Part shown: piece after piece, positions 27,679 through 37,187 of the stretch
Numbering within the stretch: the first letter of the stretch is position 1
Layout: each line of letters opens with the position of its first letter
NCBI RefSeq assembly: GCF_012035195.1
Contig: NZ_JAAVJH010000010.1
Location: 1-64,000 of the forward strand
Direction of reading: 5' to 3'
DNA: 64,000 nucleotides
Origin: Sphingomonas corticis
GTDB taxonomy: Bacteria > Pseudomonadota > Alphaproteobacteria > Sphingomonadales > Sphingomonadaceae
The notes under the pieces: model-generated
The model's database searches: none
Told to the model about the DNA's origin: nothing
What the model saw: only the letters and a program-made list of their open reading frames with translations
Translations under genes and position numbers: made by a program

Positions 27679-29513
27679 TCCGAACGCTCCTCATCGCCAA
27701 TCGCGGCGAGATCGCCTGCCGCATCGTCCGCACCGCGCGCGCGATGGGCATCCGCACCGTCGCCGTGCATTCCGACGCCGACGCGGGCGCCATGCACGTG
27801 CGCGCCGCCGACATGGCGGTCGCGATCGGCCCCGCCCCGGCGCGCGACAGCTACCTCGTCGGCGAGCGCATCCTGGCCGCGGCACGCGACACGGGCGCGG
27901 ACGCGATCCATCCCGGCTACGGCTTCCTCAGCGAGAACGCCGACTTCGCGCAGGCGGTGATCGACGCCGGGCTGACCTGGGTCGGGCCCGACCCGGCCAG
28001 CATCCGCGCCATGGGGCTGAAGGACGCCGCCAAGCAGCGGATGATCGACGCGGGCGTGCCCGTGACGCCCGGCTACCTCGGCGAGGACCAGTCGCCCGAG
28101 CGGTTGCGCGACGAGGCGGACCGCATCGGCTATCCCGTGCTCATCAAGGCGGTGGCGGGCGGCGGCGGCAAGGGGATGCGCCGCGTCGATGCCGCCGCGG
28201 ACTTCGCCGAGGCGCTGCAATCCTGCCGGCGCGAGGCGGCATCCTCGTTCGGCGACGACCGCGTGCTGATCGAGAAGTACGTCCTGTCGCCGCGCCACAT
28301 CGAGGTGCAGGTGTTCGGCGACCGCCACGGCAACGCCGTCCACCTGTTCGAGCGCGACTGCTCGCTCCAGCGCCGCCACCAGAAGGTGATCGAGGAAGCG
28401 CCCGCCCCCGGCATGGACGCGGCCACCCGCGCTGCGGTGTGCGAGGCGGCGGTGCGCGCGGCGCGCGCGGTGGACTATGTGGGTGCGGGGACGATCGAGT
28501 TCATCGCCGACGCCAGCGAGGGCCTGCGCGCCGACCGCATCTGGTTCATGGAGATGAACACGCGGCTGCAGGTGGAGCATCCGGTGACGGAGGCGATCAC
28601 CGGGCAGGACCTGGTCGAGTGGCAGCTGCGCGTGGCGCAGGGCGAGCCGCTGCCGCGGCGGCAGGAGGAGCTGGAGATCGCGGGCCACGCGATCGAGGCG
28701 CGGCTCTACGCCGAGGACCCGGCGAAGGGGTTTCTGCCATCGATCGGTACGCTGGAGGCGTTCGCGCTGGGTGAGGGCGTGCGCGTCGACACCGGGGTGG
28801 AGCAGGGCAGCGCGGTGACGCCCTTCTACGATCCGATGATCGCGAAGCTGATCGCGCACGGCGCCACGCGAGAGGACGCGCGGCGGCGCCTGGTCGATGC
28901 GCTGGAGGACAGCGTGGTGTGGCCGGTGCGCTGCAACGCGGGCTTTCTGGTCCAGGCGCTGGAGCACGAGGACTTCGTCGCGGGTATCGTCGATAACGGA
29001 TTGATCGCGCGCGAGGGCGACGCGCTGATGCCGCCGGAACGCCCGAGCGAGGAGGCGCTGGTTGATGCGGCGGCGGCGCTGACGGGGGCGGGCGCGCTCT
29101 CCGGCTTTCGCCTGAACGCCGCGCCGCGGCGCGAGGCGCGCTTCCTGCTGGCAGGCCAGCCGGTGACGATCCGGCTGCCGGCCGACGCGGCCGAGCCCGC
29201 CGGCGTCGACGCGCTGCTGGTCAGCGAGAGCGGGCAGACGTGGGAGCTGGCGCCGTGGCGCGCCGCGGGCGGCGCAGGCGCCGCCGCCGGTGACGGTGCG
29301 ATCCTGGCACCGATGCCGGGTCGCGTGATCGCCGTCGCGGTGACCGCGGGCGAGCAGGTCGCCAAGGGACAGCGGCTCGTTACGCTGGAAGCGATGAAGA
29401 TGGAGCAGAACCTGGTGGCGCCCTTCGACGGGACGGTCGCCGAACTGGCGGCGGAGGAAGGGCGCCAGGTGGTGGAGGGGCACATGCTGGTGCGGGTGCG
29501 GGCGACGGAATGA
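27675..29513 (+). CDS. liuD: 3-methylcrotonyl-CoA carboxylase alpha (biotin) subunit
   Basis: A 612-residue subunit: biotin carboxylase domain (RTLLIANRGEIACRI at the start, ATP-grasp Gly-rich loop KAVAGGGGKGMRR, active-site EMNTRLQVEHPVTE), a linker, and a C-terminal biotinyl domain with the biotinylated Lys in LEAMKMEQNL. It carboxylates biotin with ATP and bicarbonate for the LiuB transferase. Start ATG 27675 is favoured because it overlaps the previous stop (ATGA); an ATG at 27663 is possible. The assignment to leucine degradation rests on liuA and liuB nearby; propionyl-CoA carboxylase subunits look similar. Confidence 0.92.
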   Translation: MIRTLLIANRGEIACRIVRTARAMGIRTVAVHSDADAGAMHVRAADMAVAIGPAPARDSYLVGERILAAARDTGADAIHPGYGFLSENADFAQAVIDAGLTWVGPDPASIRAMGLKDAAKQRMIDAGVPVTPGYLGEDQSPERLRDEADRIGYPVLIKAVAGGGGKGMRRVDAAADFAEALQSCRREAASSFGDDRVLIEKYVLSPRHIEVQVFGDRHGNAVHLFERDCSLQRRHQKVIEEAPAPGMDAATRAAVCEAAVRAARAVDYVGAGTIEFIADASEGLRADRIWFMEMNTRLQVEHPVTEAITGQDLVEWQLRVAQGEPLPRRQEELEIAGHAIEARLYAEDPAKGFLPSIGTLEAFALGEGVRVDTGVEQGSAVTPFYDPMIAKLIAHGATREDARRRLVDALEDSVVWPVRCNAGFLVQALEHEDFVAGIVDNGLIAREGDALMPPERPSEEALVDAAAALTGAGALSGFRLNAAPRREARFLLAGQPVTIRLPADAAEPAGVDALLVSESGQTWELAPWRAAGGAGAAAGDGAILAPMPGRVIAVAVTAGEQVAKGQRLVTLEAMKMEQNLVAPFDGTVAELAAEEGRQVVEGHMLVRVRATE

Positions 29514-29755
29514 CGCGACGATCCGCCGATCGTCCGCGACCCGTATCCGTGGAAAAATCCGCCAGCCGTCTGACATTGTGGAAGACGTCGGCGTGATGAT
29601 GGAAGTGCGGTCATCGTCGACGGGAGCGGAGACGGGCGACCGGTATGATCTCGTCGTCGCGAACCGTCGCTGGTTCCGCATGTCGATCGTCGCCCACGGA
29701 TCTGATCTGCGTGTGCATCCGTTCGATCGTCGTCGGCGAACGCAGGAGACCTAGC

Positions 29756-30034
29756 ATGATGAAGTTGTCGGCGGCGATCATCCTGGCGGGACTGCCGTTG
29801 GCGCCGGTGTACGGGCAGATGGACCCGACGTTGCAGGCGCAGGGCACGCTGCTGATGGGGCAGAACCAGGGCTACATCGATCGCGCGAATGCCCGCAAGA
29901 CCCGGTCCGCGTCGAGCCGCGCGTCGGTGAAGCGGGACTGCACGAAGTATCTGCCGATCTATCGCCAGCAATACGGATCCGACCATCCGCAGGTCGTGAA
30001 GCTTCAGGGCCTCTGTCGCAGGGCCGGTTTCTGA
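29756..30034 (+). CDS. Small exported hypothetical protein
   Basis: A 92-residue protein with a signal peptide (MMKLSAAIILAGLPLAPVYG) and a mature basic domain holding two Cys (RDCTKYLPIY and LQGLCRRAGF) that could form a disulfide. AGGAG lies eight bases before the ATG, which favours this start over the longer open frame. No family recognised. It is flanked by about 240 bp upstream and 146 bp downstream, so it is likely an independent transcript. Confidence 0.65.
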   Translation: MMKLSAAIILAGLPLAPVYGQMDPTLQAQGTLLMGQNQGYIDRANARKTRSASSRASVKRDCTKYLPIYRQQYGSDHPQVVKLQGLCRRAGF

Positions 30035-30127
30035 CCCATCGCCGCCCGATTCGCCGCCAGGAGCGGCGGGATTACTCGCGGGCGACCCTCCCGTCGGCGT
30101 ATTGGTGATGGCGCGCCCGTGCGGCGC

Positions 30128-30156
30128 TTGACACGCGCGGTGCCACCGCCTTCGAT
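30128..30156 (+). promoter_or_regulatory. Candidate sigma70-type promoter for the DUF485/actP operon
   Basis: TTGACA (30128-30133), 17-bp spacer, TTCGAT (30151-30156). The -35 box is perfect and the -10 box weak. The gene starts 25 bp later with GGGGAGGGG as ribosome site. Confidence 0.4.
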
Positions 30157-30180
30157 GCGCGGATCAGGGGAGGGGACGGC

Positions 30181-30489
30181 ATGACAGATGCGGACGTCGC
30201 GCGCATGATGGCGGACCCGCGCTATCGCGCGCTGCTGCGGCAGCGCGGGCGGCTCGGCTGGATGCTGAGCGCGATCGTGACCGCGGCCTATGCCGCCTTC
30301 ATCCTGACCATCGCGTTCGACAAGCCGGCGCTGGCGCGGCCGCTCGGTGCGGGCGTAAACTCGGTCGGGATTGTCGTCGGACTCGGCCTGATCCTGCTGT
30401 CGGTCGCCTCGACGGCGGTCTACGTCCACCGCGCCAACGGCGCCTTCGATCGCGCGCTGGCCGATCTGCTGCGCGACCACGCGGCATGA
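30181..30489 (+). CDS. yjcH: DUF485 family membrane protein (YjcH-like)
   Basis: A 102-residue inner-membrane protein with two helices and the family N-terminus ([20 protein letters not shown]). DUF485 proteins are regularly encoded directly before ActP acetate symporters and are thought to assist them. Here the stop overlaps the actP start (ATGA), so the two are cotranslated. No acetyl-CoA synthetase gene is adjacent. Confidence 0.88.
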   Translation: MTDADVARMMADPRYRALLRQRGRLGWMLSAIVTAAYAAFILTIAFDKPALARPLGAGVNSVGIVVGLGLILLSVASTAVYVHRANGAFDRALADLLRDHAA

Positions 30490-32174
30490 GGCGCGCCCTC
30501 CTTTCCGCCACGCTGCTGACACCGCTACCGGCCGGTGCCGACGCGCTGGCGGGGCCGGCGGTGCAGCAGCCGACGAACTGGACCGCGATCGCGATGTTCG
30601 CGCTGTTCGCCGCGCTGACGCTGGGCATCACCCGCTGGGCGGCGCGGCGGACGCGGACCGCGGCGGACTTCTACACCGCGGGCGGCGGCATCACCGGCTT
30701 TCAGAACGGCCTCGCCATTGCGGGCGACTATATGTCGGCGGCGTCGTTCCTCGGCATCTCGGCGCAGATCTTCACCGACGGCTACGACGGGCTGATCTAC
30801 TCGATCGGCTTCCTCGTCGGCTGGCCGATCATCCTGTTTCTGCTGGCGGAGCGGCTGCGCAACCTCGGCCGGTTCACCTTCGCCGACGTCGCCGCCTTCC
30901 GCTTCGCGCAGACGCCGGTCCGCCTGTTCGCGGCGTCGAGCACGCTGGCGGTCGTGCTGTTCTACCTGATCGCGCAGATGGTCGGCGCGGGGCAGCTCAT
31001 CAAGCTGCTGTTCGGCCTGCCCTACGGCTATGCCGTCGGCATCGTCGGCGTGCTGATGATGCTCTACGTGCTGTTCGGCGGCATGACCGCGACGACGTGG
31101 GTGCAGATCGTGAAGGCGGTGCTGCTGCTGGGCAGCGCCACCTTCATGGCGGTGATGGTGCTGGCCTCGTTCGGCTTTAGCGCGGAGGCGCTGTTCGCGC
31201 GGGCGGTGGCGGTGAAGACGGATCTCGCCGCGGCGGCGGGCGCGGGCGATCCCGCCACGGCGGGGCGGTCGATCATGGGGCCCGGGAACTTCATCAAGGA
31301 CCCGGTAAGCGCCATCTCCTTCGGCATGGCGCTGATGTTCGGCACCGCGGGGCTGCCGCACATCCTGATGCGGTTCTTCACCGTGCCCGACGCGAAGGCG
31401 GCGCGCACCTCCGTGCTGTGGGCGACGGGGTGGATCGGCTATTTCTACGTCCTCACCTTCGTCATCGGCTTCGGCGCGATCGTGCTGGTGGCGACGGACG
31501 CGGGCTATCAGGACGGGCAGGGCGCGCTGCTGGGCGGGACCAACATGGCCGCGATCCACCTGGCGCACGCAGTCGGCGGCGACCTGTTCCTCGGCTTCAT
31601 CAGCGCGGTGGCGTTCGCGACCATCCTGGCCGTGGTCGCGGGGCTGACGCTGTCGGGCGCCTCGGCGATCGGGCACGATCTCTACGCCACCGTCATCCGC
31701 AAGGGGCAGGCGGATTCGGCGGCGGAACTGCGCGTGTCGCGGCGCACGGTGGTGGTGCTGGCCGCGGCGGCGGTGCTGCTGGGCATCGTCTTCGAGAAGC
31801 AGAACGTCGCTTTCATGGTCAGCCTCGCCTTCGCCGTGGCGGCGTCGAGCAACTTCCCGGTGCTGCTGCTGTCGCTGCTGTGGAGCGGGTGCACGACGCG
31901 CGGGGCGGTGGCGGGCGGTTGCGTCGGGCTGGTCGCCAGCGTGGGGCTGACGATCGTCTCGCCCACGGTTTGGGTGGCGATCCTCGGCCACGCGAGCGCG
32001 CCGTTCCCCTATTCCTCGCCCGCGATCGTCTCCATGCCGCTCGCATTCCTCACGATCGCGTTGGTCTCGCTGATGGATCGCTCCCCCCGCGCCGCGCAGG
32101 ACCGGGCGCGCTACGCCGAGCAGCGGGTGCGGGCGGAAACGGGCATCGGCGCGGCGGGCGCGGCCTCGCACTGA
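30486..32174 (+). CDS. actP: Cation/acetate symporter ActP
   Basis: A 562-residue member of the sodium:solute symporter family. An N-terminal signal-like helix is followed by about 13 membrane helices. Family features include [30 protein letters not shown], characteristic of ActP, and [15 protein letters not shown]. It imports acetate and other short monocarboxylates. The preceding yjcH overlaps it by 4 bp. The following gene is on the other strand. Confidence 0.93.
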   Translation: MRRALLSATLLTPLPAGADALAGPAVQQPTNWTAIAMFALFAALTLGITRWAARRTRTAADFYTAGGGITGFQNGLAIAGDYMSAASFLGISAQIFTDGYDGLIYSIGFLVGWPIILFLLAERLRNLGRFTFADVAAFRFAQTPVRLFAASSTLAVVLFYLIAQMVGAGQLIKLLFGLPYGYAVGIVGVLMMLYVLFGGMTATTWVQIVKAVLLLGSATFMAVMVLASFGFSAEALFARAVAVKTDLAAAAGAGDPATAGRSIMGPGNFIKDPVSAISFGMALMFGTAGLPHILMRFFTVPDAKAARTSVLWATGWIGYFYVLTFVIGFGAIVLVATDAGYQDGQGALLGGTNMAAIHLAHAVGGDLFLGFISAVAFATILAVVAGLTLSGASAIGHDLYATVIRKGQADSAAELRVSRRTVVVLAAAAVLLGIVFEKQNVAFMVSLAFAVAASSNFPVLLLSLLWSGCTTRGAVAGGCVGLVASVGLTIVSPTVWVAILGHASAPFPYSSPAIVSMPLAFLTIALVSLMDRSPRAAQDRARYAEQRVRAETGIGAAGAASH

Positions 32175-32198
32175 CGACGGGGCGGCTGCCCGCCCGGT

Positions 32199-33950
32199 TC
32201 AGGCCTGCGCGGCGCCGAAATCCGACTTCTGGCGCCGCGGCGCGCCCTCGCCCCGGCGATTGAGCGCCTGGCGCACGCGGTCGAGCAGCTCGGAGCGCTT
32301 GTACGGCTTGCTCAATACGTCGGTCGCGCGGGCGCGCGGGCCACCCACGACCAGCTCCTCGTTATACCCCGTGGTCATCAGGATCGACACGGAGGCATCC
32401 CGCTCCATCACCGCGTCCGCCAGCATCAGGCCGTTCATGCCGCCCGGCATGACCAGGTCGGTGAAGAGCAGGTCGACGCGCTGCTCGGCATGCCGCGCCT
32501 CGAAGCGGCGCAGGCCCTCCTCGCCGCTGTTGGCGACGGACACGCGATAGCCCGCACTCTCCAGGATCTCGCGCGCCAGCGTCAGGACCTCGTCGTTGTC
32601 CTCCACCACCAGGATGTGCTGCGCTTCGCCGGTCGGCGGCGTCGACGCCACGTCCACCGGTGGAGGAGGCGGTGCGATGTCCTCGCGAGCGCCCTGCATG
32701 ACGGGGAACAGCATCCGCACGACGGTGCCCTCGTCGGGAACGCTCTCGATCTCCAGCTGGCCGCCCGACTGGCGCGCGAAGCCGCTCGCCATCGCCAGGC
32801 CCAGCCCCGTGCCCTTGCCAACGCCCTTGGTGGTGAAGAACGGCTCGGTCGCGCGCTCCATCACCTCGGGCCGCATGCCCTCGCCCTCGTCGCGCACTTC
32901 CAGCGCGATATAATCGCCGGCGGGCAGCGTCCCGTCCTCTTCCACGCGTTTGACGGGAAGCGTCGCGATGGTGACGAGGCCGCCCCGCGGCATCGCGTCG
33001 CGCGCGTTGGTGACGATGTTCAGCAGCGCCATCTCCAGCTGGTCGGGATCGACCACCACTGCGGGAAGGCTGCGGCGCAGGCTGAGGTGGAGGTCGACCT
33101 GACCGTTCACCGCGCTCTCCAGCAATTCGGTGAATTCCGACACCAACCGGGTCAGGTCCAGCGCGCGCGGCTCCAGCCGGGTCTTGCGCGCGAAGGCCAG
33201 CAGCTGCCCCGTCAGCTTCGCGCCCCGTTCCGCCGCCGCCTGCGCCGCCGCGACATAGCGCTGGCGCCGGTCCGGATCGGCGGTGGCGGCGACCAGCTCC
33301 AGATTGCCGTTGACCACCTGGAGCAGGTTGTTGAAGTCGTGCGCCAGCCCGGCGGTCAGCTGGCCGATCGACTCCATCTTCTGCGCCTGCCGGAACGACT
33401 GCTCGGTGTTGCGCCGCCGCGTCACGTCCAGCTGGCTGGCGAAGAAATAGAGCAGCTTGCCCTTCGTATCGTATACGGGTCCGATGAACACCGCATTCCA
33501 GAACGGCGAGCCGTCGCGGCGATAGTTCAGCAGCTCCAGCGCGATCGAGGACTTGCTCTCGATCGCGGCGCGCAGCTCGTCGACCGAGCCGCGATCGGTC
33601 ATCGCACCCTGCAGGAACCGGCAGTTGCGGCCGAGGACCTCCTCCTCCTCGTACCCGGTCAGGTCGAGGAACGCCTTGTTGGCGAAGACGATCGGATTGT
33701 CGTCCCTGTTGGGATCGGTCAGGATCATCGGCATCCGCGTCATCTCGATCGCGGCGAAGAAGACCCCGCCGCGGTCCTGCAGATCGGGATCGGTGATCGT
33801 GCTCTCGCGCCAGTGATGCATCCCCGACCGGCCCAGCGGCTCGCGCGCGCCGACGTCGGTGGTGCCTTCCGCCGGGCGACCCTTGGCCAGTCCCGTGGGG
33901 TCCACGTCACGCTGCTGCAATGGATCGGAGGGCTGCGTATGATCGGACAT
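32199..33950 (-). CDS. LOV-domain hybrid sensor histidine kinase (blue-light receptor)
   Basis: A 583-residue soluble protein in the order LOV/PAS (about 60-180), HisKA (about 185-260), HATPase (about 300-415) and receiver (about 445-570). The photoactive Cys110 sits in the full LOV signature GRNCRFLQG, and NYRRDGSPFWN is the second flavin-contacting segment. The phospho-acceptor is His204 in GLAHDFNNLLQ, the ATP lid DEGEGM and GLGLAMASGFARQSGG, and the receiver Asp498 in LLFTDLVMPGG. Known homologues form a flavin-Cys adduct in blue light and alter kinase activity. The output partner is unknown; a separate phosphotransfer or HWE-type regulator gene is not next to it. Confidence 0.93.
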   Translation of the reverse strand: MSDHTQPSDPLQQRDVDPTGLAKGRPAEGTTDVGAREPLGRSGMHHWRESTITDPDLQDRGGVFFAAIEMTRMPMILTDPNRDDNPIVFANKAFLDLTGYEEEEVLGRNCRFLQGAMTDRGSVDELRAAIESKSSIALELLNYRRDGSPFWNAVFIGPVYDTKGKLLYFFASQLDVTRRRNTEQSFRQAQKMESIGQLTAGLAHDFNNLLQVVNGNLELVAATADPDRRQRYVAAAQAAAERGAKLTGQLLAFARKTRLEPRALDLTRLVSEFTELLESAVNGQVDLHLSLRRSLPAVVVDPDQLEMALLNIVTNARDAMPRGGLVTIATLPVKRVEEDGTLPAGDYIALEVRDEGEGMRPEVMERATEPFFTTKGVGKGTGLGLAMASGFARQSGGQLEIESVPDEGTVVRMLFPVMQGAREDIAPPPPPVDVASTPPTGEAQHILVVEDNDEVLTLAREILESAGYRVSVANSGEEGLRRFEARHAEQRVDLLFTDLVMPGGMNGLMLADAVMERDASVSILMTTGYNEELVVGGPRARATDVLSKPYKRSELLDRVRQALNRRGEGAPRRQKSDFGAAQA

Positions 33951-34036
33951 CCCCCTTGCGGTAGGCGGACGGGGCCGGTCATGGCAAGTCTGTGCGACCG
34001 CTTCGCGCGGCGATCGTGCCGTTCTACGGTGCGCGC

Positions 34037-35167
34037 ATGCTCGATGGCCTCGTTTTCGGCTGGCGCACGGCGATTCTCACGGTCGTGATCGCGCAACTCC
34101 TCGCGATCGCGGCCGCGCTGCCGCGTGTGCTGGCGAATCGGCGGGCCAACCGCACGCTCGCGGTACTGCTGCTCGTGCTGGCAGGCGTGCTCACCCCCTG
34201 GCTGATCGGGTTCGCCGGCTTCTACGATCGGTGGCGCTGGCTGACGTTCGCGCCGCTGGCGCACCCGCTGGCGGTGGCGCCGCTGCTGTGGTGCTACGTC
34301 CATGCGCTCGTCTCCGGCCGATGCCCGGCACGGGCGTGGCGGCACGCGGTGGTGCCGGGCACATACGCCGTCTTCATGACCGCCGGCTTCCTGCTGCCGA
34401 TGCCGGCGAAGCAGGCGTGGGCGGACCGGGTGCTGGACGGCGCCACCGACGTCGCCTGGCTCGGCACCGCCGCGGGGCTGGCGGGCTATGGCCTGCTCGG
34501 CCTGCGCCTCCTCACGCGCTACCGGACGCTGCTGGCGGCGCAGCGGAGCGACGACCAGCGCTACGCCGCGCGCTGGCTGAGCCGGGCGGTAGGGGCGACG
34601 CTGGCGCTGCTGCCCGTGTTCGCGATCTACGCGGTGTGGAACGCGCTGGCGCCGCTCGGCTATGTCGCGCTGATGGGGCTGCACCTCGCGATCGCGGCCT
34701 TCGCGCTCTACCTGGCCGTCGAGGGGTGGCGCCACGCAGCCCTGCGCTTCCCGCCGATCGACGCGCTGGAGCCGGTGCCCGCTCCCGCCGCGCCCGCGCG
34801 GGACTGGCGCGCGCAGGGGGAGGCATGGGCGGCGACGGTCCGGGCGCAGGGCTGGGCAGCCGACGCGGACCTGTCGCTGCCGGTGCTGGCGCGGCGGCTG
34901 GGCACCAACACCGCGCACCTCTCTCGCGCGCTGAACGACGGGCTCGGCATCGGCTTCTCCGCCTTCGTCAACGGCCTGCGGTGCGAGGCGGTGGCAGCGG
35001 CGATCGACGCGGGCGCGCGCGCCGACCTGCTGACGATGGCGCTGGACGCGGGCTTCAGTTCCAAGGCCAGTTTCAACCGCGCATTCCAGGCGCGCTACGG
35101 CATGACGCCCTCCGCCTACCGCCGCACGTCGCAGATCATGAATAACGGCGCCGAACCGTCAAAGTGA
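34037..35167 (+). CDS. AraC-family regulator with membrane-embedded N-terminus
   Basis: A 376-residue protein. About seven hydrophobic helices occupy residues 5-235, followed by a C-terminal AraC-type double helix-turn-helix (about 275-370; LARRLGTNTAHLSRALNDGLG and ALDAGFSSKASFNRAFQARYGMTPSAYRR). This one-component layout, with a membrane sensor joined directly to an AraC domain, is found in many Sphingomonas proteins with no known ligand. ATG 34037 is chosen; an in-frame ATG at 33992 adds 15 residues. It is divergent from the LOV kinase and 37 bp before the S41-like gene, which may be its partner. Confidence 0.82.
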   Translation: MLDGLVFGWRTAILTVVIAQLLAIAAALPRVLANRRANRTLAVLLLVLAGVLTPWLIGFAGFYDRWRWLTFAPLAHPLAVAPLLWCYVHALVSGRCPARAWRHAVVPGTYAVFMTAGFLLPMPAKQAWADRVLDGATDVAWLGTAAGLAGYGLLGLRLLTRYRTLLAAQRSDDQRYAARWLSRAVGATLALLPVFAIYAVWNALAPLGYVALMGLHLAIAAFALYLAVEGWRHAALRFPPIDALEPVPAPAAPARDWRAQGEAWAATVRAQGWAADADLSLPVLARRLGTNTAHLSRALNDGLGIGFSAFVNGLRCEAVAAAIDAGARADLLTMALDAGFSSKASFNRAFQARYGMTPSAYRRTSQIMNNGAEPSK

Positions 35168-35204
35168 GGCGCCCGGCATCGCGGCTGAGGGCAGGCCGGG
35201 GGGC

Positions 35205-36638
35205 ATGAACAGACGCCACCTCCTCGCCGCGCTGGCCGCGGCTCCGCTCGCGCCTCGCGCGTTCGCCAATCCGACGGCCGCGCTGACCGGCGACATCGAC
35301 ATCGTCCGCCGTGCCCTGGCGCTGCATCCCGGCACGTTTCGCTACAATACGCCCGCCGCGCTGTCGGCGCGGCTCGACGGGCTGCGGCGCGACTTCGCGG
35401 CGGCGCCCGATCGCGGCGCGCGCTACCTCCTGCTCTCCCGCTTCCTCGCCACCATCCGCGACGGGCACACCTACGCAAATTTCTTCAACCAGACGAAGGC
35501 CGTCGCGGCGGAGCTGTTCGATCGCGGCACGCGGCTGCCGTTTCATTTCCGTTGGCTCGACGGGGAGATGGTGGTCACCGCGCACGGCGGTCCGGGCCTG
35601 CCGCCCGGCACGATCGTGCGGCGGCTGAACGGGGTTCCCGCCCCCGCGATGCTGGCGCGGCTGATCCCATTCACACGCACGGACGGCCACAACGAGGGCA
35701 AGCGCGTGTCGCTGCTGGAGGTGCGCGGGACGGAGGGGATCGAGACGTTCGACGTCTTCCACGGTCTGATCTACGGCGCGCCACCGGGCGGCGCGCACCG
35801 CGTGGAGGTGGTGCGGCCGGACGGTCGCGCGGTGACGGTCGTGCTGCCGCCGATCACGCTGGCCGCGCGACGCGCGCAGATGGTCGCCGGCGAGCGGACG
35901 GACGGCCCGATCTGGTCCTGGACGGTACGGCCCGACGGCGTGGCGGTGCTCGATATGCCCAGCTGGGTGCTCTACGACAGCAACTGGGCGTGGGAGCCGT
36001 GGCTGGCCGAGCGGCTCGACACGTTGCCCGCGCTGAAGGGGCTGGTCGTCGACCTGCGCGGCAACGAGGGCGGCAACGATTGCGGCGCGCCGATCCTGGC
36101 GCGGCTGATCGCGCGGCGGCTGGCTCGCGACAGCGGCGAACGCCGGGTGCGGTTTCGCCGGACGCCCGCGGATCTCGACCCGTATCTCGATACCTGGGAC
36201 GACGGCTTCCGCCGGATCGGCGAGGATGCGGTGGACCTGGGCAACGGCTTCTACCGCCGCGCGCCGGTGGAGGGGGTGGACTGGATCGATCCGGTGGCGC
36301 CGCGGATCGTGCGCCCGGTGGCGGCGCTGGTGGGGCCGGTCAACAGCTCGGCCACGTTCCAGTTCGCGAACCTCGCCAAGCGCAGCGGCGTGGTACGGCT
36401 GTTCGGCGAGGAAACCGGCGGCAATCTGCGTGGCACGATCGGCGGCGGCTTCTTCTTCGTGCGGCTGCCCGCGAGCGGGATCGAGTTCGACGTGCCGCTG
36501 ATCGGCTATTTCCCGAAGGGCGAGCGGCGCGACGGCGGGGTCTTGCCGGACGAGCGCGTGGTCACGCGCGCGGCGGACGTGGCCGCGGGGCGCGACCCGG
36601 TGATGGCCGCGGCGGTGCGCTGGATCGCGCGGGCATAG
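35205..36638 (+). CDS. Exported S41-peptidase-like protein
   Basis: A 477-residue protein starting MNRRHLLAALAAAPLAPRAFA, a signal peptide with a twin arginine. The C-terminal half has the tail-specific protease (S41) core: GLVVDLRGNEGGND, then GPVNSSATFQFANLA (likely nucleophile Ser) and EETGGNLRGTIGGG. A PDZ domain is not obvious. Family members cleave peptides in the periplasm, but many relatives are uncharacterised. It sits directly after the membrane AraC gene and before a strong terminator, suggesting a two-gene unit. Confidence 0.8.
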   Translation: MNRRHLLAALAAAPLAPRAFANPTAALTGDIDIVRRALALHPGTFRYNTPAALSARLDGLRRDFAAAPDRGARYLLLSRFLATIRDGHTYANFFNQTKAVAAELFDRGTRLPFHFRWLDGEMVVTAHGGPGLPPGTIVRRLNGVPAPAMLARLIPFTRTDGHNEGKRVSLLEVRGTEGIETFDVFHGLIYGAPPGGAHRVEVVRPDGRAVTVVLPPITLAARRAQMVAGERTDGPIWSWTVRPDGVAVLDMPSWVLYDSNWAWEPWLAERLDTLPALKGLVVDLRGNEGGNDCGAPILARLIARRLARDSGERRVRFRRTPADLDPYLDTWDDGFRRIGEDAVDLGNGFYRRAPVEGVDWIDPVAPRIVRPVAALVGPVNSSATFQFANLAKRSGVVRLFGEETGGNLRGTIGGGFFFVRLPASGIEFDVPLIGYFPKGERRDGGVLPDERVVTRAADVAAGRDPVMAAAVRWIARA

Positions 36639-36639
36639 G

Positions 36640-36674
36640 AAAGGGGCGGCACCCGTGGTGGGTGCCGCCCCTTT
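36640..36674. terminator. Terminator after the S41-like gene
   Basis: AAAGGGGCGGCACCC, loop GTGGT, GGGTGCCGCCCCTTT followed by CTTCC: a perfect 15-bp stem immediately after the stop codon, with A and T on both sides so it may work for both strands. Confidence 0.85.
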
Positions 36675-36689
36675 CTTCCCGGCCGGGCC

Positions 36690-36712
36690 GTCATGGGAGC
36701 AAGTCCCATGAC
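36690..36712. repeat. Perfect 9-bp palindrome between convergent transcripts
   Basis: GTCATGGGA (36690-36698), loop GCAAG, TCCCATGAC (36704-36712). There is no T-run. Possibly a dispersed palindromic repeat; only one copy is in the window. Confidence 0.5.
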
Positions 36713-36732
36713 GTCGAAGTTCGGCCGGCCTA

Positions 36733-36749
36733 GGGCGGCGGAGCCGCCC
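36733..36749 (-). terminator. Hairpin after rplL
   Basis: GGGCGGC-GGA-GCCGCCC, 7 bp after the rplL stop on the minus strand. No T-run follows, so intrinsic strength is doubtful, but it marks the end of rplJL; rpoB does not follow. Confidence 0.5.
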
Positions 36750-36755
36750 TTCGGC

Positions 36756-37133
36756 TTACTTCAGCTCGACGGTCGCGCCGGCTTCCTCGAGCTGCTTCTT
36801 GACCTTCTCGGCCTCGTCCTTGCTCACGCCTTCCTTCACGGCCTTGGGCGCACCCTCGACCAGGGCCTTCGCCTCGGTCAGGCCCAGGCCGGTGATGGCG
36901 CGGACTTCCTTGATGACGTTGATCTTCTTGCCGCCGTCGCCGGTCAGGATCACGTCGAACTCGGTCTTCTCCTCGGCGGCGGGGGCGGCGGCGCCGCCAC
37001 CACCGGCCGCGGGAGCCGCAACCGCCGCGGCGGCGGAGACGCCCCACTTCTCTTCGAGCAGCTTCGAGAGCTCGGCGGCCTCGAGGACGGTCAGTTCGCT
37101 CAGCTGGTCAACCAGCGCGTTCAGGTCTGCCAT
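36756..37133 (-). CDS. rplL: 50S ribosomal protein L7/L12
   Basis: A 125-residue stalk protein of the large ribosomal subunit, binding translation factors. The N-terminal dimerisation helix ([27 protein letters not shown]), an Ala/Gly hinge and the C-terminal factor-binding domain ([21 protein letters not shown] ... [15 protein letters not shown]) are intact. It is 54 bp downstream of rplJ. In most bacteria rpoB follows; here a terminator and the unrelated S41-like gene do. Confidence 0.97.
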   Translation of the reverse strand: MADLNALVDQLSELTVLEAAELSKLLEEKWGVSAAAAVAAPAAGGGGAAAPAAEEKTEFDVILTGDGGKKINVIKEVRAITGLGLTEAKALVEGAPKAVKEGVSKDEAEKVKKQLEEAGATVELK

Positions 37134-37187
37134 GATGATATTCCCTCAGATCAATTGGATGTTTGATAAAGCCAGGTCGCGAGAGCC

